Both the position numbers and the translations under genes were made by a program. The notes below the pieces were generated by a model. That model worked only from the letters and a program-made list of their open reading frames with translations, was not told the origin of the DNA and did no database searches. Positions 16,408 through 25,342 of a stretch of 64,000 nucleotides of DNA are shown here, piece by piece (position 1 is the first letter of the stretch; the number at the start of each line of letters is the position of its first letter). This DNA comes from Desulfobulbaceae bacterium (GTDB taxonomy: Bacteria; Desulfobacterota; Desulfobulbia; Desulfobulbales; Desulfocapsaceae): assembly GCA_008933635.1 (NCBI GenBank), contig WBUQ01000009.1:1-64000 (forward strand). Reading direction: 5' to 3'.

Positions 16408-17756
16408 CAGGTCAATCCCCTGGGGGCGCCGAGAGCGATGACCGGCCTGAACTTGCCTCCTTTCGCCGTCTCGATCCGGGGCCAGAAAGCATGTTCGATG
16501 ACGGCGGCCCTTCCCAGCATGCGCTGCAGGTCGCTGACGATGCCGTCGACGACCCGCCGGTAGGCATCGCGGTCGCCGGTGACCAGTCTGAGTTCGAAGA
16601 TAAGCGGTTCATGTTGGATCAGCTGCCCCTGGATGACTTCCTCCCGGCTTTTCAGCACGCCCCAGATGGCCCTGGGATGGATGAATTCGCCGTTGGGGAG
16701 AAAGATGACATCCTCCTTCCTGCCGTCAAGCTCCGACAGCAGCCGCAGGCTCCGGCCGCAGCCGCATGCCGCGCCCGATATTGAAGCCATGTCGCCGAGG
16801 CGGTAATTGAGCAGGACGGTTCCGCGGTTGACCAGGTTGGTGATGACGACTTCGCCGGCCTGGCCATCGGGTACCGGGTTCCCCGCCCTGTCGACGATGC
16901 GCACGTGGCAGAGATCCTCATGCAGATGAAAGCCTTGCCCGGCCTCGCAGACGAAGCCGATCTTGAATGCCTCCACCGCGTTGTAGTGCGAAACTGTCGG
17001 GATGGCGAAGGTGTCACCGATGAAGCGCCTCCCTTCAGCGGACATGGCGTCGGCGGTATAGATCAGCAGCCGGGGATGGTGCAGCGCTTTCCCCTGCAAG
17101 GCGACGATCCTGAAGAGGGTTTCCAGGTACGAGCCGTAGCTGATCAGGACGTCGGGACGGAAGCGGTTGACCGCGGCAACGACCTGTTCGTACGGATCGA
17201 GGACGGAGAGGACGAGCCGCTGCGGCCGCACGGGTATCCAGGTTTTCCGGCGGTAGAAATCCCAGACCTTGCCCGAGGTGCTGCCGGGATAGTAGATCGC
17301 CATTTCCCGGTACCCGAAGCCTCTGCCGCAGGCCCCGGTGACCACCGCCCGCTCCCGTTCGCCGAAGGCGATATTGGCGAGGAGCGAGTGCTGGTCGTGA
17401 AAGACAGTCAGGGGCGTGCCGGTGGTGCCGCTGGTGACGAAGGCAACGGCATCCCTGCCCTGCCGTGACGAGGAGAGAAAGCGTCGCGGGTCCGCTCTCA
17501 CTTCCTCCCGGCTGAGCAGTGGCAGAACCCCGAGATCCGCAGCAGTCCTGATCGCCCGGGGATCGATCGCCTTTTGCCGGAACAGGTCGCGATAGAAGGG
17601 GACGGTTGCTGCGGCGTATGCGACGAGGTCCCTGACGCGCTTGTCGCGCAGTGTTTCCAGTTGCCTGCGCGAAAGATAGGGGACGCGTCGCTGTCCGCGA
17701 GCGTTGGCGAAGACCACGGCGTTGCCGCGAAGCCTGTCGAAAAAGCCGCTCATCAA
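16407..17756 (-). CDS. PaaK/CapK-family AMP-forming ligase-like protein (2)
   Basis: A second adenylate-forming protein of the same family, 449 residues, clearly diverged from its neighbour. It shows VRDLVAYAAATVPFYRDLFR (~41-60), the ATP loop FVTSGTTGTPLTVF (~105-118), SHYNAVEAFKIGF and LLNYRLGDMASISG (~315-328), then a Cys-rich turn CGCGRSLRLL also present in the first ligase (CSCGCALPLI). Two tandem copies suggest two related acids or two steps activating one product. It lies 27 bases downstream of the aminotransferase gene and overlaps the first ligase. Confidence 0.85.
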   Translation of the reverse strand: MMSGFFDRLRGNAVVFANARGQRRVPYLSRRQLETLRDKRVRDLVAYAAATVPFYRDLFRQKAIDPRAIRTAADLGVLPLLSREEVRADPRRFLSSSRQGRDAVAFVTSGTTGTPLTVFHDQHSLLANIAFGERERAVVTGACGRGFGYREMAIYYPGSTSGKVWDFYRRKTWIPVRPQRLVLSVLDPYEQVVAAVNRFRPDVLISYGSYLETLFRIVALQGKALHHPRLLIYTADAMSAEGRRFIGDTFAIPTVSHYNAVEAFKIGFVCEAGQGFHLHEDLCHVRIVDRAGNPVPDGQAGEVVITNLVNRGTVLLNYRLGDMASISGAACGCGRSLRLLSELDGRKEDVIFLPNGEFIHPRAIWGVLKSREEVIQGQLIQHEPLIFELRLVTGDRDAYRRVVDGIVSDLQRMLGRAAVIEHAFWPRIETAKGGKFRPVIALGAPRGLT

Positions 17757-17783
17757 GGGGTTGCCTCTGATAACACCGGTTTC

Positions 17784-18671
17784 TTAGATCGATTGATGTT
17801 TTTTTGCCTGCTGATACGCCTGGAAGAGCCGGGCATATATCGGTCCCGGCCTGCCGCATGGCGCTCCACGGCCGACCGGCCTGCCGTCGAGCGTCGTGAC
17901 CGGCAGGACTTCCTTGGTCGCCGAGGTCAGAAGAATCTCGTCTGCCGCCTCCACGTCCTCTCTGGGGACAGGGCGCCGTTGGAAGGCGATGCCTGCAGTT
18001 GCGCACAGTTCCTGCAATAATTCCGCCCTGATCCCCTCCAACAGCAGATTGCCTGGCGGCGGGCCGCACACCACGCCTTCCCGGACGATCCAGACGTTGC
18101 TGCTCGACGCTTCGGTGAGAAAGCCGTCGCGCAGCAGAATCGTCTCGGTTGCCCCGGAGTCTGCCGAGATCTGCCTCGCCAGGACGTTGCCGAGGAGCGA
18201 AATGCTCTTGATATCGGCCCTTTCCCAGCGAAAATCGTCGGCAGTCACGCAGGCCACACCCAGGCGGCGCTGTTCGGGCGTGGGCTGCCGCATCGGATTG
18301 GTCATCAGGAACACCGTCGGCGGAATTCCCGCAGGCATGACGTGGTCGCGCGGTGCCACGCCGCGCGTCACCTGCAGATAGACAAGCTGGTCCATGATGC
18401 CCTGCCGGTCGGCCAGGGACGTGATCAGGGTGCGCAAATGCTCCAGCCATTCCGCACGCCGGAGGGGGTTGGCGATGCGCAGTGCGGTGAGGCTGCGTTC
18501 CAGGCGGTCCATATGCTGCTCGAAGCGGAACAGCTTCCGCCCGTATACCGGCAGTACTTCATAGACCCCGTCGCCGAAGATGAAGCCGCGATCGAGAACG
18601 GACACCTTGGCGTCGCACAGGTTCAGATACTGGCCGTTCAGGTAGCACAGGGAATCAGGCAGGAGGTGCAT
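17784..18671 (-). CDS. dat: Class IV aminotransferase, D-amino-acid transaminase type
   Basis: This PLP enzyme of 295 residues starts at ATG 18671, where GAGG precedes by 6 bases; the frame continues further upstream without a better start. The N-terminal YLNGQYLNLCDAKVSVLDRG, the catalytic Lys in RADIKSISLLGNVLA (~150-164), and the phosphate-cup segment ETILLRDGFLTEASSSNVW (~174-192) are closest to D-alanine aminotransferase. D-amino acids would be made from the corresponding 2-oxo acid. It is the first gene of a minus-strand unit with the two ligases, so a D-amino acid may be activated by them. A branched-chain or aminodeoxychorismate lyase role is the alternative. Confidence 0.85.
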   Translation of the reverse strand: MHLLPDSLCYLNGQYLNLCDAKVSVLDRGFIFGDGVYEVLPVYGRKLFRFEQHMDRLERSLTALRIANPLRRAEWLEHLRTLITSLADRQGIMDQLVYLQVTRGVAPRDHVMPAGIPPTVFLMTNPMRQPTPEQRRLGVACVTADDFRWERADIKSISLLGNVLARQISADSGATETILLRDGFLTEASSSNVWIVREGVVCGPPPGNLLLEGIRAELLQELCATAGIAFQRRPVPREDVEAADEILLTSATKEVLPVTTLDGRPVGRGAPCGRPGPIYARLFQAYQQAKKHQSI

Positions 18672-19072
18672 TTCATCCTCGGATATGGGTATGGTGCCGG
18701 CGGTGTTCGGTTGCCGATGGGGTGACACAGACTGCCTGCCAGCGTATCAGATTCGCCTGGAGCCCGCCTGCGAAAAAGATATGGCAGGCGGGAAAAAGAA
18801 CGGTACAGGTAACATGGCCTTGGGAGCGAGCTGCGGCTGCACGCCTGAAAACGGCCTCCCGCGCGATTGCCGGTCGGCAATCGTCGGCCAGTCGCCCTGC
18901 TCTGCCCGGGAAAAACGGGTTTGCCTGCTGCCGTGCAAAAAAAAACATGTTGTCGGGGTGATCAGGCTGCTATACTACGTTATGGACTGAAGGCGTTCAG
19001 CCGGTCCGATGAAACAGAACAACACTTATCCTGACCGGTCCACGTTCAGCACGGCAGTTTCAGGAGGGGACA
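18672..19072. other. Divergent intergenic region
   Basis: About 400 bases separate the aminotransferase unit (minus) from the PilZ gene (plus). It includes a run of nine A near 18937-18945 and a TATACT -10-like hexamer at about 18970-18975. A TTGTCG-like -35 is 15 bases upstream of that, which is shorter than usual. No gene is recognised. Confidence 0.4.
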
Positions 19073-19495
19073 ATGGCCAAGACAATCACCTGCAGGGTCG
19101 TCAGTAACCGTTTGCTGTTCAGGTGTCCTTCCTGTCTGACCAGGAGGATGCTCTCCCTGCCTGAGAATATCCGCCGGAAAAGTATCCGCTGCCATAAATG
19201 CGGCGAGATTTCGCAATGTTTCCTGAACCGCCGGCAGATGCCGCGGGAGTCGCAGGCCGGCAAGGCGGTGATGGTCTTCAACGACGGCCGGGAAGTGAAT
19301 ATCGATCTCTACGACATCTCCTCCGCTGGTGTCGGCTTCGACATCCTGAGCGGCAGCAAGGGGGTCTCGCTGAGTCAGGAGGTCAGGCTCAAATGCGCCT
19401 GGAACCCCCGCCTGCTGGATCAGGGCAGATACGTGATCAGAAACGTGAAAGGGCGCAGGGTCGGCGTCGAAGCGGTCGACAGGAGATACGAGTAA
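19073..19495 (+). CDS. PilZ-domain protein with N-terminal zinc ribbon
   Basis: The 140-residue protein begins with a short zinc-ribbon-like module, CPSC at ~19-22 and CHKCGE at ~40-45. A PilZ-like domain follows from about 58, with VNIDLYDISSAGVGFDIL (~75-92), the D/N-x-S-x-x-G half of the c-di-GMP-binding signature. The RxxxR half would lie just before (RESQAGKAV region) and is poorly conserved, so c-di-GMP binding is uncertain. The ribosome site AGGAGGGG precedes ATG 19073. Related zinc-ribbon/PilZ proteins occur in Desulfobacterota and may regulate motility or surface polymers. Confidence 0.75.
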   Translation: MAKTITCRVVSNRLLFRCPSCLTRRMLSLPENIRRKSIRCHKCGEISQCFLNRRQMPRESQAGKAVMVFNDGREVNIDLYDISSAGVGFDILSGSKGVSLSQEVRLKCAWNPRLLDQGRYVIRNVKGRRVGVEAVDRRYE

Positions 19496-19750
19496 TACGG
19501 GCGTATTCTCGAACCTCCTCCTTCTCCGGGTATCCCGAACTTCCCCCCGCCCAGTGCCGGCCATCTTTCCCGAAATGCCTGCCCGCCGGAACTCCATCGC
19601 CATCAGCTGTCCATGCAGGCAGCCTTCCGGTCGCACTCCAGCCCCGTGCGGGCGGTACTCCACCGCCGGAGGGTGTGCGTCTTCTTCTTGTCCTGCACGG
19701 TTTTCGCGATCGCGGAAGGGTGTTGCGGCCTGGCAGCAACGGAGGTGGCG

Positions 19751-20398
19751 ATGAGGCAGTCCCCGATGTGGCTTGTTGCGATGTTTCTGGTACTGGCCGG
19801 TCCGGTTGCGGCGGGGGAGATCCGGCTCGGAACGGGCGGGCAGGGCAGCAGCGGACAGATCCCCGTCGCGCTCCAGCAGTGGACGCAGGCAGTGACAAGG
19901 CTGGAAAAGGAATACGGCCGTTACGCCTTCCTCAATGCAAATCTGAACCGGACCTTCGCCATCTCCCGGAAGCTGCCGCCTGATGAAGTCAGCAAGGTCG
20001 CCCGCTCGGTGGAGGAACTCTCCAGGAACATCGCATCCCTCGACGCATGCTGGCAGCGCGTCGAAGCCGATCGGCCGCCTCCCCGCTATCTGGGCGCCAT
20101 AGCCGCCTGGAAGGCGAAGATATCGGCAATTCATGCGGCGATGGGCAGGGACGTGTGCAGCTACTGCGACCTCACCGTTGCGTCACCCTCCGGAGATGCC
20201 TCGGCAATCAGTTCCTGCACTGAGAAAACCGGAGAGGGGTGCGCGAACGACCCATGCCTGGATTGCTGTGAGCGACTGCCAGACGCCGGCCAGCAGTCTC
20301 TCTGCGGTATCAGGTGCCAGTATCGTGCGGCGCTTTGCCTGCTGGATGGTATCGTCGAACGGCAATCCGGCAATGGCGGGAGCGTCCCGCCGCCATGA
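19751..20398 (+). CDS. Cysteine-rich exported protein, function unknown
   Basis: From ATG 19751 (GGAGG just upstream) the protein has 215 residues with a signal peptide (MRQSPMWLVAMFLVLAGPVAAG). The central part is helical and polar (TQAVTRLEKEYGRYAFLNAN). The C-terminal third has at least a dozen Cys, including CSYCDL, CANDPCLDCCERLP and CGIRCQYRAALC, which suggests disulfides or metal binding in the periplasm. An upstream extension of the frame is possible but has no ribosome site. I do not recognise a family. Confidence 0.6.
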   Translation: MRQSPMWLVAMFLVLAGPVAAGEIRLGTGGQGSSGQIPVALQQWTQAVTRLEKEYGRYAFLNANLNRTFAISRKLPPDEVSKVARSVEELSRNIASLDACWQRVEADRPPPRYLGAIAAWKAKISAIHAAMGRDVCSYCDLTVASPSGDASAISSCTEKTGEGCANDPCLDCCERLPDAGQQSLCGIRCQYRAALCLLDGIVERQSGNGGSVPPP

Positions 20399-20626
20399 AC
20401 AGTCTACGCGACGGTGCCGGAACATCAGGGACGTGCGCCTGGTCTCAGGCGAAGCCTCTGCTGCCGGTACGGACCTGTCGCAGAGGCGCTGCAGGCCCGA
20501 TGACGGGTTTCAGTTTATTCCCCCTGGCCTTTCCGGGCAATGATGCGATTGGCGTCCTCCTGTTGCGCCCTTCTTCGCTGCTCCGGAACCGGGTCGGCTG
20601 CACAGGAGGCTATCGGGCCAGATCGC

Positions 20627-21727
20627 ATGACGAGTGAACATCGCCTCAGATCCATCGACGCGCTGCGCGGATTCGATATGCTGCTGATTTCCGGCGCAGC
20701 CGCCTTTCTTGTGCAACTGAGAGGGGTGACCGGGCTGGCGTGGGTCGATGCCGTCGCCGATCAGCTGGTACACCCCGAATGGATCGGTTTCACCTTCTAT
20801 GATGTTGTTTTCCCACTCTTTTTGTTCATTGTCGGAGTTGTCCAGCCGTTTTCCCTGGCGGCAAACCTGCAGCGGGGGGTGGGGCGTGGGGCGATATACC
20901 GGCGGGCTGGCAGGAGGATGCTGGTACTGATAGTGCTCGGCATCGTCTACGGCAACGCGCCTCTCCCGGTATTCGAGCCGGAGCAGATCAGGCTCGGCAG
21001 CGTGCTGGGGAGGATCGGCATTGCCGGCATGGTGTCGACCGTGCTGTACTGCCACTGGGGCATGTCCAGGCGCCTGGTTGCGGTGGGCCTGGTACTGGTC
21101 GGATACTGGATCGCCATGACGATGATACCGGTCCCCGGCTTCGGGGCCGGCCATCTCACTGTCGAGGGAAATCTGGCAGGCTGGGTGGACCGTTCACTGT
21201 TGCCGGGACGGTTGCTGCTCGGCAGCCATGATGAACTGGGATTGCTCACCACCCTGCCGGCCGTGTGCCTCACCGTGCTTGGCACCGTGGCGGGCGATCT
21301 GCTGCGTGCCGATACTTCCCCGATCCGCAAACTGCGGCGGCTGTTCTTCTGCGGTCTGGGCGGGGTTGTGCTGGGGGTCGGCTGGGGGCTGGTCTTCCCG
21401 ATCAGCAAGCAGCTGTGGACCAGTTCTTTCATTGTTCTGACCGCGGGGATTTCCGCGCTGTTCCTGGCCCTGTTCTATGGTGTCATCGACGTGCTGGGCT
21501 GGCGGCGCTGGGCCTTCTGCCTGGAGGTGGTCGGGATGAATTCCCTGGCCATCTACCTCGGCTACCGCTTCATCAACTTCGAGTACACCGCCCGCAGGCT
21601 GTTCGGTGCCCTGTACGAGCCGCTGCCGGCTGCCTGGCACCCGGCCGCGGAGTCCCTGTTTGCCCTGCTGGTGGTCTGGTCGCTGCTGTACGCGCTCTAC
21701 CGCAGGAAGGTGTTCATAACGGTGTGA
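20627..21727 (+). CDS. Heparan-alpha-glucosaminide N-acetyltransferase-like membrane protein (DUF5009/DUF1624 type)
   Basis: The N-terminal segment RLRSIDALRGFDMLLI is the signature of the HGSNAT/YeiB-type transmembrane acyltransferases. From ATG 20627 the protein has 366 residues and about nine or ten membrane helices. Conserved polar residues follow helix 2 (FTFYDVVFPLFLFIVG) and lie near the end (VVGMNSLAIYLGYRFIN). Relatives move an acetyl group from cytosolic acetyl-CoA across the membrane to a glycan amine. The acceptor here is unknown; a cell-envelope sugar is likely. The ATG lacks a well-spaced ribosome site, so a start further upstream in the same frame is possible. Confidence 0.8.
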   Translation: MTSEHRLRSIDALRGFDMLLISGAAAFLVQLRGVTGLAWVDAVADQLVHPEWIGFTFYDVVFPLFLFIVGVVQPFSLAANLQRGVGRGAIYRRAGRRMLVLIVLGIVYGNAPLPVFEPEQIRLGSVLGRIGIAGMVSTVLYCHWGMSRRLVAVGLVLVGYWIAMTMIPVPGFGAGHLTVEGNLAGWVDRSLLPGRLLLGSHDELGLLTTLPAVCLTVLGTVAGDLLRADTSPIRKLRRLFFCGLGGVVLGVGWGLVFPISKQLWTSSFIVLTAGISALFLALFYGVIDVLGWRRWAFCLEVVGMNSLAIYLGYRFINFEYTARRLFGALYEPLPAAWHPAAESLFALLVVWSLLYALYRRKVFITV

Positions 21728-22448
21728 ATTCCAGGAGCAGCTCGGCAAGCTGCCACATCATGGGCAGTGAATACAGGCGCCCGCACGATTCCCCCGCTGA
21801 CGGCCGGTTCTGTGCCATTTGAATCGGCTGCCGTCTGAGAGACTGTCGATGGGCGTAAAGATACCGGATCCGCTCGATGAGCTGGCGTGATCGTCTGGCC
21901 AATTTCATCCGTGCCAGAAAACCGATGTAGCTGGAAAGCGGGATAAATTCGTTGTTGTCGAAACGGCCTTTGAGATCCAGCACCACCGGTCGGAATGCGC
22001 CGTTGTTCTGCCGGCTCAAGGCAATGTTCTTGGGATTGAGATCAAACAGGCGGATGTCCCGCTCGATGAGATATGAACAGAGTTCCCCGGTCTCTATGAG
22101 TATGCTGTCGAGATCGCAGCCATTCTGGTGAACGACTGTATCCCAGACCGTTTGTGCGATCGTTCCGTCTTCGTTGCGAACGCACTCGCACAGCAGCCTC
22201 TGGCCGCGGTTGGTGTCGGAAAAACCGAGACAATGGCTGATGCAGGAGAGCCGGCCATGCCGCCGGATCAGATCCTGGTAGCCTCTGTATTCCTTCAGGT
22301 TGGCCTCGAGCTGATCCTTCCTGCTGCCGGAGGGCACCTTGACGACTATGCCTGGATCCGTCGGGTGGCGATAGCAGTGGCGCAGCTGCCCCCGGTTGAT
22401 GAGCAGGCCGTCGTGCAGTTCTATCCCGGTTTCATTCGTCAAAGGCAC
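21714..22448 (-). CDS. yrbL: YrbL-like kinase-fold protein
   Basis: The 244-residue protein resembles the PhoP-regulated YrbL family. It has a protein-kinase-like N-lobe (CYRHPTDPGIVVKVPSGSRK, ~25-44, with the Lys in VVKV) and a catalytic loop LFDLNPKNIALSR (~134-146), followed by VVLDLKGRFD. The function of YrbL is unknown, though in enterobacteria it is under PhoP control. The 3' end overlaps the acyltransferase gene by 14 bases tail to tail. GC content is visibly lower than in neighbouring genes, which could mean acquisition. Confidence 0.8.
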   Translation of the reverse strand: MPLTNETGIELHDGLLINRGQLRHCYRHPTDPGIVVKVPSGSRKDQLEANLKEYRGYQDLIRRHGRLSCISHCLGFSDTNRGQRLLCECVRNEDGTIAQTVWDTVVHQNGCDLDSILIETGELCSYLIERDIRLFDLNPKNIALSRQNNGAFRPVVLDLKGRFDNNEFIPLSSYIGFLARMKLARRSRQLIERIRYLYAHRQSLRRQPIQMAQNRPSAGESCGRLYSLPMMWQLAELLLEFTPL

Positions 22449-22603
22449 GCATCCCTGGTCAGTGTTCCAGCCTTGCGGCGTGTCGCATCAATCCCGCCCC
22501 ATCCAGATGCTCCCTGGACCCCGCCGGCCGATAATCAATGATACGGCAGAATCCCTGACATCTCAAGGGCAGTCCTTCCCGGAGGAGGGCCGGGTTCGGA
22601 CAA

Positions 22604-23389
22604 CTACGCTCCCGCCTGGCCGTTTTTGCCTGCCGCCGATTTCATGAACGAGGCCATCAGCTCCATCGGGATGGGGAAGATAATGGCGTTCGAGGTATTC
22701 TTCGTCGAGATGTCGGCCAGGGTCTGAAGATAGCGGAGCTGCAGGGCCTGGGGGTTGCGGGAGATGACCTCGGCTGCCGACAGCAGCTTTTCCGAGGCCT
22801 CGAATTCGCCTTCGGCGTTGATGACCTTGGCCCGCCTTTCCCGTTCCGCTTCCGCCTGCCTGGCGATGGCCCGGATCATCGACTCGTTGAGGTCGATATG
22901 CTTGATCTCGACGTTGATCACCTTGATTCCCCAGGCGTCGGCCCGCATGTCGATGATCTCCTGGATGTCGTTGTTGAGCTTGTCCCGCTCGGCAAGCATC
23001 TCGTCAAGTTCGTGCTGGCCGAGCACCGAGCGCAGGGTCGTCTGGGACAGCTGGTTGATCGCGTTCATGAAATCCTCGACCTGGATGATCGCCTTTTCCG
23101 GGTCGACAACCCGGAAGTAGAGAACGGCGTTGACCCGTACCGTGACGTTGTCCCGGGAGATGACATCCTGGGGCGGGACATCCATCGTCACCACCCGCAG
23201 ATCGACCTTGAAGGCCCGCTGCACCCCGGGGATGATGATGCGCAGCCCGGGCTGCTTGACGGTCTGGAACCTGCCCAAGAAAAGGACCACCAGCCTCTCG
23301 TATTCGGCAACGATCCTGAACGAGACGACGATCAGGCCGATGATCAGGGCCAGCGGGGCGACGTATTGCAGCAGATTGGGTGAAATCAT
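22604..23389 (-). CDS. Slipin / stomatin-like SPFH-domain protein
   Basis: The 261-residue protein has one N-terminal membrane helix (PLALIIGLIVVSFRIV) and an SPFH/band-7 domain (ERLVVLFLGRFQTVKQPGLR to ~200). A helical region rich in Ala, Glu and Arg follows (ARQAEAERERRAKVINAEGE), which drives oligomerisation. It is the usual partner of NfeD proteins. Its start lies 1 base from the nfeD stop, forming the conserved nfeD-slipin operon. Such pairs organise membrane microdomains; in some archaea the NfeD protease cleaves the C-terminus of the slipin. Confidence 0.92.
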   Translation of the reverse strand: MISPNLLQYVAPLALIIGLIVVSFRIVAEYERLVVLFLGRFQTVKQPGLRIIIPGVQRAFKVDLRVVTMDVPPQDVISRDNVTVRVNAVLYFRVVDPEKAIIQVEDFMNAINQLSQTTLRSVLGQHELDEMLAERDKLNNDIQEIIDMRADAWGIKVINVEIKHIDLNESMIRAIARQAEAERERRAKVINAEGEFEASEKLLSAAEVISRNPQALQLRYLQTLADISTKNTSNAIIFPIPMELMASFMKSAAGKNGQAGA

Positions 23390-23390
23390 C

Positions 23391-24793
23391 TCAGTGTTCC
23401 TCCTTGATTTTTTCGACGGTCAACACCAACCCTTCCTTGGCCTTGACCTGCACTTTATCGCCTTTCTGCAGCGATTCACCAGCCTTGGCCTGCCAGGATT
23501 CCCCCATCAGCCAGATCCTGCCATCCCCGCTGAAATCCTCGCGGACCTCTCCGATCATGCCGATCAGCGCCTCTGCCCCGGTTCTGACGGGCCTGCGGCG
23601 GAGGCTGGCCATCCGTCCCATCATCCAGAAGACAAAGGCGGCGGAGACCAGTGTGGTGCCGGCGATCAGGGTGAGGGAAATCCGCAGGCTCTCCTCGTCC
23701 AGCAGGATCAGGGAGCCGATGGCGAAGGCCACGGTGCCGCCGATGCCAAGCGAGCCGAAGCTCGGCATGAAGGCTTCAGCGGCAATCAGCGAGATGCCGA
23801 GGATGATCAGGGCCAGGCCGCTGTAGTTGATCGGCAGCACCTGGAATCCGTAAAGGGCCAGCAGCAGCGAGATGGCGCCGACAACGCCGGGGAAAAAGAC
23901 GCCCGGGTTGGCCAGTTCATAGATCAGGCCGTACATGCCCAGCAGCAGGAGAAGATAGGTGACGTTGGGGTCGCTGATGACCGCCAGGATCCTGTTCTGC
24001 CAGGTTGGCAGTATGCGGATCGTGGAGAGGCCGGCGGTTTTGAGCTGAACGGTGCCCGAGCCCATGACCACCTTCCTGCCGTCGGCCTGGCGGAGCAGAT
24101 CGTCCAGGTCGGTCGCGACGATGTCGACGACCTTCAGCGCCAGGGCCTCGCTGGCGGTCAGGCTCACCGCCTCGCGCACCGCCTTTTCAGCCCAGTCGCC
24201 GTTGCGTCCGTGGCGCTGCGCCAGGGATCTGATATAGGCGGCGGCATCGTTGACCATTTTGCGTTCCAGGGCGCTGCCGGCGGGCGCTTTCTCCTCCCTG
24301 GATTTTTCTTGCGATTTATCGGGGGATTTTTCCGGGGATTCGGGGAGGAAGGGAGGCCGCCGATCTGGATCGGGGTGGCTGCCCCGAGGTTGCTCGTCGG
24401 CGACATGGCGGCGATATGGCTGGCATAGAGCATATAGGTGCCGGCGCTGGCCGCCCTCGCCCCGGCCGGGGCAACGTAGGTCAGGACCGGGACGGGGGAA
24501 TTCAGCATGGCCTGGATGATATCCCGCATCGCATGGTCGAGGCCGCCCGGCGTGTCCATCTGCAGGACGATCGCCGGGGCTTCTTCCCTGGCTGCGGTCT
24601 GCAGGCCGTCACGGACATACTCGCTGACGGCAGGCCCGATGGCGCCCCTGATTTCAAGAACGACGACGGGCGGAGTCCGCTCTGCCGCGTGGCCGGGCGC
24701 CGGCACTGCCAGCGGGGGCAGGACGGAGAGAAGGACGGAGATGAGCAGGATCCTTTCGATCCTTGCAGTTTTTCGGGCAGCCGCATTCGCCAT
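23391..24793 (-). pseudogene. nfeD: NfeD1b-type membrane serine protease, frameshifted
   Basis: Two minus-strand reading frames together make one long NfeD. The first (24793 to ~24345) has a signal peptide and a ClpP-class protease domain with MDTPGGLDHAM and the Ser region ARAASAGTYMLYASHIAAMSP. The second (entered before 24257) carries the remaining protease part (LTASEALALKVVDIVATDL), about five membrane helices and a C-terminal OB-fold NfeD domain. The frames join in the Ser/Pro/Glu/Lys linker after PIQIGGLPSS, where one C appears missing from a CCCC run (plus strand 24342-24345). The remainder is intact, so this may be a sequencing indel rather than a dead gene. Confidence 0.85.
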
Positions 24794-25342
24794 GAACCAC
24801 CTCCGCCGGTCGATGGGGAGTTGCCATGAGTGATGGAAAGAAGAGTCTCAGCCCCACGGCAGGATCGGTCCGCGGGGGATGCAGGGCCGGTATCGCCTCC
24901 GGACTGGCAGCCGATGGCCGGGAGCACAGCATGTTGTGAACGCCGCCCCCGATCCCTGCTGCTTCTCCGGAAGGTCCGTATCGACAATATAATCATCGTC
25001 CCCGATAAAGTAATTGCCCTGCGGTCGCAGGGCGGCCGGAAATCGGCACGCCAATGTCCGCCCCCGTTCCTGGTGGACACATCGTCAGGTTTCGACCATG
25101 CAATCCCCCCGCACAGTGCCCACCGAGTCCTTTCTGTTCAGCCGCGATCAGTCGGGACAGAAGCCCTTCATGGTGCCTGTGCCGGACTGGACCATTGTCC
25201 GGCTGAAGGCTTTCCTGATCATCGTTTTCGGTAGATGGCGTGGGGCAACTCCCATGGACGCAACAGCAACAGAGGAGAAGGAGGAGTCCCGGGCATCCGG
25301 GACCGCCTGTCAGCTGAATCTAGTGCCGGCTTTGCCTGGCGT
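24794..25342. other. Intergenic region between nfeD and a GlxA-type regulator gene
   Basis: I find no recognisable gene in these 549 bases. A perfect 7-bp stem with a 4-base loop (GTCCCGGgcatCCGGGAC, 25286-25303) lies 40 bases beyond the end of the regulator gene. It could help end that minus-strand transcript, although only a C/T-rich stretch follows it. Confidence 0.4.
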
